Shown: in pieces, positions 8,864 to 15,387 of the stretch
Numbering within the stretch: the stretch's first letter is position 1
Layout of the letters: the number at the start of each line of letters is the position of its first letter
From: Spartobacteria bacterium
GTDB lineage: Bacteria; Verrucomicrobiota; Verrucomicrobiia; Chthoniobacterales; UBA10450
Length of the DNA: 64,000 nt
Assembly (NCBI GenBank): GCA_003134785.1
Contig: PLCN01000020.1
Location: forward strand, 186,001 to 250,000
Direction: 5' to 3'
Notes under the pieces: generated by a model
What the model saw: only the letters and a program-made list of their open reading frames with translations
What the model was told of the DNA's origin: nothing
Database searches by the model: none
Made by a program: the position numbers and the translations under genes

Positions 8864-9259
8864 ATGGCACAGACTCAAGAATTCATCGCCACCGGCCGCC
8901 GCAAAACTTCCGTGGCGCGCATCCGCATGACTGCCGGCAGCGGCAAGATCGATATCAACGGAAAAAGCTTCGAGGATTATTTTCCGACCGTGCCCCTCCA
9001 GAATACCGTCTTGCAGCCGCTGCAAGTCGTGAAGCTGGCAAATTCCTACGACCTCTCCATCAACACCACCGGCGGCGGGGCCACCGGCCAGGCAGGCGCA
9101 GCCCGGCTGGCGATCTCACGCGCGCTTTTGCAAGTAGACGCGAATCTGCGCGGAACGCTGAAAGCCGAAGGATTGCTTCGCCGCGATCCGCGGATGAAAG
9201 AGCGCAAGAAATCCGGTCAGCCCGGCGCGCGGAAACGCTTCCAGTTCTCGAAGCGCTAA
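8864..9259 (+). CDS. rpsI: 30S ribosomal protein S9
   Basis: 131 aa from the ATG at 8864. Small-subunit protein whose basic C-terminal tail reaches the P-site tRNA. Diagnostic segments are ATGRRKTSVARIRM, the TTGGGATGQAGAARLAISRA core and the terminal KKSGQPGARKRFQFSKR ending in the conserved Lys-Arg. Co-transcribed with rplM, with a 10-base gap and no visible Shine-Dalgarno, suggesting coupled translation. A perfect palindrome follows the stop. Confidence 0.98.
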   Translation: MAQTQEFIATGRRKTSVARIRMTAGSGKIDINGKSFEDYFPTVPLQNTVLQPLQVVKLANSYDLSINTTGGGATGQAGAARLAISRALLQVDANLRGTLKAEGLLRRDPRMKERKKSGQPGARKRFQFSKR

Positions 9260-9260
9260 A

Positions 9261-9291
9261 TGTAGAGGCGCTTGGCACAAGCGCCTCTACA
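9261..9291. repeat. Palindromic repeat family A, copy 1, likely also a terminator
   Basis: Perfect 13-bp inverted repeat (TGTAGAGGCGCTT / AAGCGCCTCTACA) with loop GGCAC, one base after the rpsI stop and touching the convergent gene's stop at 9292. A second copy in opposite orientation lies at 27094-27125, so this is a dispersed element, probably co-opted as a bidirectional terminator. Confidence 0.85.
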
Positions 9292-10095
9292 TCACGGCTT
9301 CTTCGGTGGTGCCGGTGCCGCTGGCTTCTTACTGCTCGGAGCGCGCGGAGTTAGCGTGGCGGAAGGAGCGGCAGACTGAACCGCGCTAGCGGCAGGACTT
9401 GAAGCAACCGTTGCACTCACGGCAGGCCCCGGAGTCGCAGCCGTCGGCGCCGCTGGTGGCGTCGGCGCCTTTGCGGGTTCGCTAACCACCTTTAGCACTC
9501 GAAGCTGCTGCGTCGCCTCCATCGCGATCGCACTGTCGCGATACTGCGTCAGGATGGTCTCGCAGACGCGTCGCGCTTCTTCGATTTGATTCTTTTCCTT
9601 GAGAATGGGCACGGTTGAAATCAAAGCGATCGGGGCGGTGAAGCCCTGGGGGTTATCGGCGGCGATACGTTGATACATCGTCAAGGCTTCATCACGTTTC
9701 CCGAGCGACTCGAGATTGGCCGCCATCGCCATTCGCGCGGTCCCCGTCAGATCATGCTTCGGATTCTTGGTCACGAAGGATTGAAGCGTTGCGTTCGCCT
9801 CTTCGTATTTCTTTGCCTTCCGCTGTTCGCTTGCCAGAAAAATATAGGCGGAAGCGCTCGCCGGTGTTCCGGAAAACTGCGTGATTACTTTTTGATAGTC
9901 GGTTTCCGTCTTGGCCGAGGCGAGCAAGGCGGCCGCCGCACTATTATGACGTTCGGAATAAAGCCGGTATCCCCCATAGGCGGCCAAAGCGAACAAGGCG
10001 ATGACCAGAGCGGCAACCACCTCTTTCTTGTGCCGCTCCCAGAAGACGTGACTCTCGAGAACCGGATCGGGAAGAGAAGACGAAACTGTCGGCAT
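9292..10095 (-). CDS. Membrane-anchored TPR-like protein (YfgM-like) with Pro/Ala-rich tail
   Basis: 267 aa from the ATG at 10095; the longer frame to 10191 adds a basic stretch unlike the family. Residues about 15-45 give a cytoplasmic stub and one transmembrane helix (VVAALVIALFALAAYGGYRL), followed by TPR-like helical repeats (SAYIFLASEQRKAKKYEEA, LGKRDEALTMYQRIAADNP, EEARRVCETIL). The last 60 residues are a low-complexity Ala/Pro/Thr/Ser/Lys tail. This layout resembles YfgM-type periplasmic TPR proteins that act in envelope protein biogenesis; the assignment is tentative. Confidence 0.8.
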   Translation of the reverse strand: MPTVSSSLPDPVLESHVFWERHKKEVVAALVIALFALAAYGGYRLYSERHNSAAAALLASAKTETDYQKVITQFSGTPASASAYIFLASEQRKAKKYEEANATLQSFVTKNPKHDLTGTARMAMAANLESLGKRDEALTMYQRIAADNPQGFTAPIALISTVPILKEKNQIEEARRVCETILTQYRDSAIAMEATQQLRVLKVVSEPAKAPTPPAAPTAATPGPAVSATVASSPAASAVQSAAPSATLTPRAPSSKKPAAPAPPKKP

Positions 10096-10291
10096 ATTGG
10101 AAATTTGGGGCGCCACGAGGCACCGGGTTCGGCGCGCGAGGCTTGCTCTTATGCCACGCGAAAGTTTCCCGCGCAAGCGCGAGAAGTCCAAAACAACCCC
10201 GGTGCTCCGCTGTAGCCGCTTCGCTGCCTCCGGCGCGCCAAAGCGCTTCGGCGGCGGTGCGTGCGAAGCGCGGGGGAAAGCATCGTCAGTC

Positions 10292-10906
10292 TCAGCGAGG
10301 TTGCCTCTTCTTCCTGGCCGAACGCAACCGGATCCTGACCGAAGGCCTCGTGTCCGCCTTCAGGAATTTTCGCATCAAGCTCAGGGCCTCCCGGTTTTCC
10401 GCGGCCGTATTCGAGGCGGTGCAATCCGCGGGAATGATCAGACCATAGTCGCGCATGTAGGCGCCGTTCGCGGTGAAGAGCACGCAAAAGTTCCCGGCAA
10501 TGCCGGTAATAATCAGCGTCTCCGATCCGAGATAGCGGAGGAGCGTCTCGAGCGTGGTCGAGAAAAACCCCGAGTGCTTCGGCTTGAGCACGAAATAATC
10601 ATCCTCCTCGGGCTGGAGCAACTTGACGATCTCGTGGCCGCGCGATTCCCCGCGCAGACAATGCTACACTTGCCGGCGAAAATCGGACTGCCAGCGCCCG
10701 AAATTATCGTTCACATAAATCACAGGGATGCCGGCTTTCTTTGCACGCTCTTTCAGGCGCAAAAGCTTTCGCGCCATCGGCCGCGCAAAACGCAACAGTT
10801 GATTCGCCTCCGGAAAATCGAGGTCGTTGATGACGTCGATCACGAGCAGCGCAAATTTCGATTTGTCCGGCGCGCTCCCGTGCAGGTCGTCGTTTTTTGC
10901 GGGCAT
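10292..10906 (-). pseudogene. Isochorismatase-family hydrolase interrupted by an in-frame TAG
   Basis: One continuous frame codes a cysteine hydrolase of the isochorismatase/nicotinamidase family, but an amber stop at 10664-10666 cuts it after RWQSDFRRQV. The same frame resumes at once with HCLRGESRGHEIVKLLQPE and runs to 10292. Catalytic residues lie on both sides: Asp24 (LLVIDVIND) before the stop, Lys in FVLKPKHSGF and Cys in GIAGNFCVLF after it. No base is lost or gained, so this is a substitution. TAG is an ordinary stop in this genome (rplM uses it), so recoding is unlikely. Start taken at the ATG at 10906. Nonsense mutation or sequencing error. Confidence 0.85.
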
Positions 10907-10950
10907 CGGCAAGGAAACGGGACGGCAACCGTGGCGCAGTCGAATTATGT

Positions 10951-11190
10951 TCAGCTCTTCTTCTTCCGGTCGCCGGATTTTTTGCCGCCCTTTCTGGACG
11001 GCGCTTTGCTGCTCTTCTTCCCGCGGCCCGAACCGCTTTTCTTCCCGCCTTTGTCCGATTTGTTTACCGTCGCCCAGGCGCGCTTCTCCGCTTCCTTCGT
11101 CGAGACGCCGCGCTCTTCATAGCTCTCCTCGATGTGTTCTGCCTTGCGTTTTTGTTTACCGGTGTAACTCGATTTGCTTCCTCGTGCCAT
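10951..11190 (-). CDS. Small basic protein, plasmid-stabilisation-protein-like
   Basis: 79 aa with a strong AGGAGG a few bases before the ATG. The N-terminal half has YTGKQKRKAEHIEESYEERG, then KEAEKRAWATVNK, a pattern I associate with small bacterial proteins often labelled plasmid stabilisation protein. The second half is a Lys/Gly/Ser-rich tail typical of nucleic-acid-binding or histone-like extensions. Function not established; nucleic acid binding is inferred from charge alone. It lies just upstream of the broken isochorismatase on the same strand and may share its transcript. Confidence 0.8.
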   Translation of the reverse strand: MARGSKSSYTGKQKRKAEHIEESYEERGVSTKEAEKRAWATVNKSDKGGKKSGSGRGKKSSKAPSRKGGKKSGDRKKKS

Positions 11191-11314
11191 CCTTCCTCCT
11201 GGTTGAATTCCTAACTCATTTAGAAAACGTATTTGCCCCGAGAGACGGATTTATGCTGCCGCGGCAAAGGTTCGTTACGCGCGGTGTCCATTCTCCAGTC
11301 GATGAAATTGTATA

Positions 11315-11827
11315 ATGAAAACATTTTACGATTTCGCCGGTCCACTTCTCGGCTTGGGCGCCGAAGCAAAAGATCTGACCTTCATGCAAATCTCACTGCG
11401 TGGCGTGATCATATTTTTGCTCACGCTTCTAATGGTGCGCTTGAGCAGCAAACGCTCGCTCGCCGAAAAGACCGCCTTCGATGCCGTCCTCCTCGTTGTT
11501 CTGGCCTCCGTCCTGTCGCGTGCCATCAATGGCTCGGCCGGATTTTTCACCTCGATCGGGGGCAGCTTCGTTCTCGTTTTCCTGCACCGGGCTTTCGCCT
11601 GGCTCGCGTGCCGCTCCCACGCCTTCGGCAAATTCATCAAAGGCTGTCCCGACGTCATCGTCGAAAACGGAAAGCCGCTCCTCGACATGATGCGGCGAAA
11701 TCTCATCTCCCAACACGATCTCGAAGAAGATTTGCGCCTCGACGCCAAGGTCGAAGACATCTCGAAAATCCGCCGGGCGCGCATAGAACGCAGCGGCGAG
11801 ATCAGCCTCATCAAGGTCGAACAGTAA
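11315..11827 (+). CDS. DUF421/YetF-family membrane protein
   Basis: 170 aa. Residues about 25-100 hold three hydrophobic segments (LRGVIIFLLTLLMVRL, TAFDAVLLVVLASVLSRAI, SFVLVFLHRAFAWLA), followed by the conserved cytoplasmic part with GCPDVIVENGKPLLDMMRR, the LISQHDLEEDLR motif and ARIERSGEISLIK. This matches the YetF/YcaP (DUF421) family, inner-membrane proteins of unknown function. Length and domain order are normal. It stands alone between the divergent small basic gene and an aminotransferase. Confidence 0.9.
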   Translation: MKTFYDFAGPLLGLGAEAKDLTFMQISLRGVIIFLLTLLMVRLSSKRSLAEKTAFDAVLLVVLASVLSRAINGSAGFFTSIGGSFVLVFLHRAFAWLACRSHAFGKFIKGCPDVIVENGKPLLDMMRRNLISQHDLEEDLRLDAKVEDISKIRRARIERSGEISLIKVEQ

Positions 11828-11863
11828 TCGGGCGCTCAGTTTCAAAGATTCTGTTAGCTGAGC

Positions 11864-11922
11864 GTTGGACGTTGGACGGCCTGCCCGCCGTAGCCTTGCG
11901 GAGGAGGGTTGGACGTTGGACG
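11864..11922. repeat. Direct repeat GTTGGACGTTGGACG, two copies
   Basis: GTTGGACGTTGGACG occurs at about 11864 and again, one base shorter, near 11909, with a GCCCGCCGTAGCCTTGCGG stretch between. It sits just upstream of the aminotransferase ATG at 11934 and looks like an intergenic repeat, not a promoter. Confidence 0.6.
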
Positions 11923-11933
11923 TTTCCCTTACA

Positions 11934-13028
11934 ATGTCTCCACACGACAAGCTCTTCATCCCCGGCCCGGTCGAAGTTTCGCCGAAAACGATGACCGCTT
12001 TCTCACGGCCCATGATCGGGCATCGCAGCGAAGATTTTAAGAATCTCTACCGCGACGTTCACCCAAAGCTCCAGAAACTGTTTGCCACTAGTCAGCCGGT
12101 ATTTCTTTCCACATCGTCGGCCTGGGGTGTGATGGAAGCGTCGATCCGCAATCTGGTCGATCGTGGTGTCCTCTGCTGCAGGTGTGGCGCATTCTCCGAC
12201 AAATGGTTCGATGTCGCGCGGCGTTGCGGCAAAAACGCCGGGCCGCTGCAAGTCGATTGGGGGAAACATATCAACCCGAAGGATATCGATGCCAGGCTCG
12301 CCACCGGAAAATTCGACACCGTTGTCCTGATTCACAGCGAGACCTCGACTGGTGTGATGAACCCTCTGCCGGAAATTTGCGGCACGCTCGCGAAATACCC
12401 CGAGGTCGCGCTGGTCGTCGATACGGTTTCATCTTTCTCCGGCGTCCAGATCGACATGGACGCACTCGGCATCGATGTCATGCTCACCGGCGCGCAAAAA
12501 GCGCTCGCCCTTCCGCCCGGTTTTTCCCTCTTCTCTGTCTCCGACAAGGCATTCTCGCGCGCCGAAACAATCCCAAACCGCGGCTACTACTTCGACTTCC
12601 TCGAGTTCAAGAATCAACAAGCGGAATGGATGACGCAGAGCACTCCGAGCATCGGCCACATCCATGCCTTGCAATCGAAGCTCGACGAAATCTTCGAGGA
12701 AGGCTTCGAAGCACGTTTCGCCCGACACGCCCGCACCAACACGCTGGTCCACGAGTGGGTCCGCCGCACCGGCTTCGATTTCTTCGCCGAGGAAGGTTTC
12801 CGCACAAAGACCCTGACCTGTGTGCGAAACAGCCGCGGCATCGACGTTGCGAAGTTAGTTCGCGATCTCCGCGCGAAACACCACCTCGTCATCGACGGCG
12901 GCTACGGCAAAATCAAAGGCGAAACCTTCCGCCTCTCGAACATGGGCGACGAGACGGAGGAAACCGTCTCTCATCTTCTTTCCTGCCTCGACGATTGCCT
13001 GGACGGTGCCACGGCAACCACCTCTTGA
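11934..13028 (+). CDS. Class V PLP aminotransferase (alanine-glyoxylate / serine-pyruvate type)
   Basis: 364 aa from the ATG at 11934; the frame is open further upstream but runs into repeat DNA. Cytoplasmic fold-type I PLP enzyme. Motifs: FIPGPVEVSP and GHRSEDF at the start, SSAWGVMEAS in the cofactor pocket, HSETSTGVMNPL, the VVDTVSSFSGVQIDMD segment with the PLP-ring Asp, and TGAQKALALPPG with the Schiff-base Lys. It transfers an amino group from Ala, Ser or a related donor to glyoxylate or pyruvate; the exact substrate cannot be told from sequence. Phosphoserine aminotransferase-like activity is an alternative. Confidence 0.92.
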   Translation: MSPHDKLFIPGPVEVSPKTMTAFSRPMIGHRSEDFKNLYRDVHPKLQKLFATSQPVFLSTSSAWGVMEASIRNLVDRGVLCCRCGAFSDKWFDVARRCGKNAGPLQVDWGKHINPKDIDARLATGKFDTVVLIHSETSTGVMNPLPEICGTLAKYPEVALVVDTVSSFSGVQIDMDALGIDVMLTGAQKALALPPGFSLFSVSDKAFSRAETIPNRGYYFDFLEFKNQQAEWMTQSTPSIGHIHALQSKLDEIFEEGFEARFARHARTNTLVHEWVRRTGFDFFAEEGFRTKTLTCVRNSRGIDVAKLVRDLRAKHHLVIDGGYGKIKGETFRLSNMGDETEETVSHLLSCLDDCLDGATATTS

Positions 13029-13097
13029 AATTATTTTCGGGCGCGTCCAGCTGCTTGAATTCGAAAAAGACGAATTGTGTCGACGACACAGTGACCG

Positions 13098-13577
13098 TTA
13101 GATCCAGCGACGGACGCGGCGTTTGTAGCTGAGATATTCCTCGCCAAACTTGCGCTCGAGATATCGTTCTTCGCGTGCGGTCACGATGCGATCGATCAGG
13201 ACGAGGCCGATCGGCACGGCGAGCAGCATCCAGGCAGAATCGACCAGGATCGCGAGCCCAAGCGTGGACAAGGCGAATCCGATGTACATCGGGTTGCGGG
13301 TGAAGCGATAAATTCCGTGCGCGACGATGCGCGTGCTCGGATTGAAGGGAATGGGATCGGTGCCAGCGCGTTTCTGCGTGATAAATCCGCCGACGCTCAG
13401 CGCAATTCCGCCGATGACAATCAGAGCGCCGAGGATCCATCGAAACACGCCGTGCACGAAGTTGGTCGGCACAAGCCATTCGAGGACCAGCGACGCGAGG
13501 ATTGGGAATACGAAGAGAAGCGGCGGCGCAATCGGAATGCCGGGACGATCTTCCTCATGCGGTAGTTCGGCAGGCAT
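13098..13577 (-). CDS. Isoprenylcysteine carboxyl methyltransferase-like (PEMT/ICMT) membrane protein
   Basis: 159 aa from the ATG at 13577. The frame stays open to 13715, but that part overlaps the RNase P terminator and RNA, so it is not coding. Transmembrane segments at about residues 20-40, 45-65 and 115-135. The C-terminal half has the family signature: IVAHGIYRFTRNPMYIG and a closing REERYLERKFGEEYLSYKRRVRRW. These integral-membrane enzymes use S-adenosylmethionine to methylate lipid or small hydrophobic acceptors; the bacterial substrate is unknown. Confidence 0.9.
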   Translation of the reverse strand: MPAELPHEEDRPGIPIAPPLLFVFPILASLVLEWLVPTNFVHGVFRWILGALIVIGGIALSVGGFITQKRAGTDPIPFNPSTRIVAHGIYRFTRNPMYIGFALSTLGLAILVDSAWMLLAVPIGLVLIDRIVTAREERYLERKFGEEYLSYKRRVRRWI

Positions 13578-13619
13578 CGCGACGAATTTAATCACGAACT
13601 CTTCGCGCGCGACGGTAAT

Positions 13620-13660
13620 AAAAAAGAGGAAGGGCGCCTTCATCTCTGAAAGCGCCCTCC
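13620..13660 (-). terminator. Intrinsic terminator of RNase P RNA
   Basis: On the minus strand, GGGCGC-TTTCA pairs with TGAAG-GCGCCC around a short loop, followed by TTCCTCTTTTTT. It lies directly after the 3' end of the RNase P RNA. Confidence 0.88.
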
Positions 13661-13662
13661 AT

Positions 13663-14089
13663 TTCGATGGCGATAAGCCGAATTTTGTCCCCGAATTTCT
13701 TCGGAGGATGATCATTTATCTCAACTCACTTGCGCGAGCTGCCCGGCGACTTGCGTTCGGCCCCGAATGCTTTCGGGGGCCGCTACAAGTCACCGTGATG
13801 CGACGATACCCGAGGATCAACGGGCCGGCGGCCCTACCTCTGTTCTGTCTTGCACCGCATGGGGTTTTTCGTGCCTCGCGGATTGCTCCGCGAGCGGTGA
13901 GCTCTTACCTCGCCTTTTCACCCTTGCCTGACCTTCGTTACCAAAGAACCGGCGGTCCATTTTCTGTGACACTTTCCGTCACCGCAATTTTTCAACTGCG
14001 ACGCCCGCGTGTTTTCCGCGGCATGCTGCCGGATGGTGTTCGGACTTTCCTCTCCGAATTACTTCGGAGCGATCATCTGCCATCGCGGA
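13663..14089 (-). ncRNA. rnpB: RNase P RNA, bacterial class A
   Basis: About 427 nt of minus-strand sequence carries the class A signatures: GAGGAAAGTCCGAACACC in the catalytic core, AAGGGTGAAAAGGCGAGGTAA followed by GAGCTCACCG, ACAGAACAGAGGTAGG, and the 3' block GACAAAATTCGGCTTATC. P1 can be drawn as CGATGGC (5') with GCCATCG (3'), and P2 as GATGATC with GATCATC, which fixes the ends to within a few bases. The RNA is the ribozyme that cuts the 5' leader from tRNA precursors. A T-rich terminator follows. Confidence 0.96.
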
Positions 14090-14123
14090 CACTCTACCAC
14101 GATCCCGACAACACGAAAGCATT

Positions 14124-14190
14124 CCTCGCACGAAGGTCACGACGGAACACAAAGGAATCACGTCGTGAAACTTGTGACCTTTGTGCGAGG
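14124..14190. repeat. Inverted repeat family E, copy 1
   Basis: CCTCGCACGAAGGTCAC and GTGACCTTTGTGCGAGG form a 17-bp inverted repeat with one mismatch, extended inward by CACGACG / CGTCGTG. It lies between the rnpB 5' end and the DUF456 gene. A related copy is at 15308-15379. Confidence 0.8.
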
Positions 14191-14197
14191 AACCCTT

Positions 14198-14686
14198 TCA
14201 GAACGGCTCCGGAGTGGTCACTAAAAACCAGCTCACCATCACGAGACCGATGATTAGTTTTCCAAGCATACCGGCGAGGTTGCCGAGCAACGTCCCCCAC
14301 CCCGCGCGCCCGGCTTTAACCAGGCGTTTCCCCGCCACGAGCTCTCCAGCGATCGCGCCCATGACAGGACCGACGATCAACCCAGGAAAGGGAAAGAAAA
14401 GTCCGGCGATCGCTCCGATCATGGCGCCGAAGGCGCCCCACCTCGTCGCGCCAAATCGTTTCGCGCCGAAATACCCACTCGCTAACTCCAGCGCATAAGA
14501 CAGCAACGTAAGCAAAACCAACGCACCGACATTCCACCAACCCAGGCTTTTTTCACTGCCCAGCATGAGCTGATGAATCACCGCCGCGGCGAGAATGATG
14601 ATCGCGCCCGGAACCGCAGGCAGCACCGTGCCAAGCAGACCGACCGCCATCAAGACGATCGCAAACAGCCACCAGAGCAATTCCAT
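14198..14686 (-). CDS. DUF456 family membrane protein
   Basis: 162 aa. Almost wholly hydrophobic, with four to five transmembrane helices and the small-residue-rich repeats of the DUF456 family (LLGTVLPAVPGAIIILAAA, AKRFGATRWGAFGAMIGA, FPFPGLIVGPVMGAIAGE). Inner-membrane protein of unknown function. Length is normal and the ATG at 14686 is the only sensible start. Its stop is 8 bases from an inverted repeat that may end transcription. Confidence 0.9.
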   Translation of the reverse strand: MELLWWLFAIVLMAVGLLGTVLPAVPGAIIILAAAVIHQLMLGSEKSLGWWNVGALVLLTLLSYALELASGYFGAKRFGATRWGAFGAMIGAIAGLFFPFPGLIVGPVMGAIAGELVAGKRLVKAGRAGWGTLLGNLAGMLGKLIIGLVMVSWFLVTTPEPF

Positions 14687-14798
14687 TCCAGTTAGTGGTT
14701 ATGCTTCAGCGTTTCAAAGCCGTCCTTAAACCTTTTGACCATGCCGCTGCCGTTTCTATAGTTGATCTCCCCCGATCAACCTAAATAGAAATTTTCCT

Positions 14799-15293
14799 AT
14801 GGCACTCGCAACCGGAACCAAAGCCCCTGATTTCAGTCTCCCGACCAAAACGGCGGACGGACCAAAGCAGATTAAGTTGAGCGAAAACTTCGGCAAAACC
14901 AACACGTTGCTCCTGTTTTTCCCGATGGCGTTCACCGGCACCTGCACGACCGAAATGTGCAACATGACCAAGGAGCTTCCGAATTACAGCGACATGAATG
15001 CCGCGGTTTACGGAATCAGCGGCGACAACCCATTCGCGCAGGAGGCCTGGGCGAAAAAGGAAAACATCACGGTGCCGCTGCTGAGCGATTACGAGCACAA
15101 GATCGCGAAAGAATACGATGTGATGTACGATTCCTTCCTGCCGCAAATGAATCTCGGCATGGGCGGCGTAGCGAAACGTTCCGCGTTCATCATCGATAAG
15201 AATGGCGTCATTCAACACGCGGAGAGCAATGACGATGCGCGCGAACTGCCAAATTTCGAGAAGATCAAAGCGAAGTTAGCGGAGCTGAAATGA
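14799..15293 (+). CDS. Peroxiredoxin (AhpC/TSA, AhpE/BCP-like)
   Basis: 164 aa. Thiol peroxidase that reduces hydroperoxides in the cytoplasm. Thioredoxin-like fold with TGTKAPDFSLPT, the active-site segment FFPMAFTGTCTTEMC holding the peroxidatic Cys after the P-x3-T-x2-C pattern, and VAKRSAFIIDKNGVIQH near the C-terminus. A second Cys lies five residues after the first (TEMCNM); whether it is the resolving Cys, as in atypical 2-Cys enzymes, is not certain. No signal peptide. It lies 94 bases before acnA, whose iron-sulfur cluster is peroxide-sensitive; a link is only suggestive. Confidence 0.93.
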   Translation: MALATGTKAPDFSLPTKTADGPKQIKLSENFGKTNTLLLFFPMAFTGTCTTEMCNMTKELPNYSDMNAAVYGISGDNPFAQEAWAKKENITVPLLSDYEHKIAKEYDVMYDSFLPQMNLGMGGVAKRSAFIIDKNGVIQHAESNDDARELPNFEKIKAKLAELK

Positions 15294-15307
15294 TCTCTCA
15301 CAACGTC

Positions 15308-15379
15308 CGCAAAGGTCACCATGGTCGATGCAGCAACCTCGCCTCTTGTGCCCGCTGTGTCCGTTGTGACCTTTGTGCG
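15308..15379. repeat. Inverted repeat family E, copy 2, upstream of acnA
   Basis: CGCAAAGGTCAC (15308-15319) and GTGACCTTTGTGCG (15366-15379) are the same arms as the copy at 14124-14190, with a 2-nt deletion in the left arm. The right arm ends 8 bases before the acnA ATG, so the element occupies the place where promoter and ribosome-binding site would be expected. Confidence 0.7.
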
Positions 15380-15387
15380 AAAACAAC

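Noticed and set aside
10664-10666. TAG recoded as an amino acid
   Set aside because: TAG ends normal genes here, including rplM, and there is no sign of a suppressor tRNA or recoding element.
15373-15387. GTG start giving a five-residue longer aconitase
   Set aside because: It lies inside the arm of a dispersed inverted repeat; the ATG at 15388 fits better.
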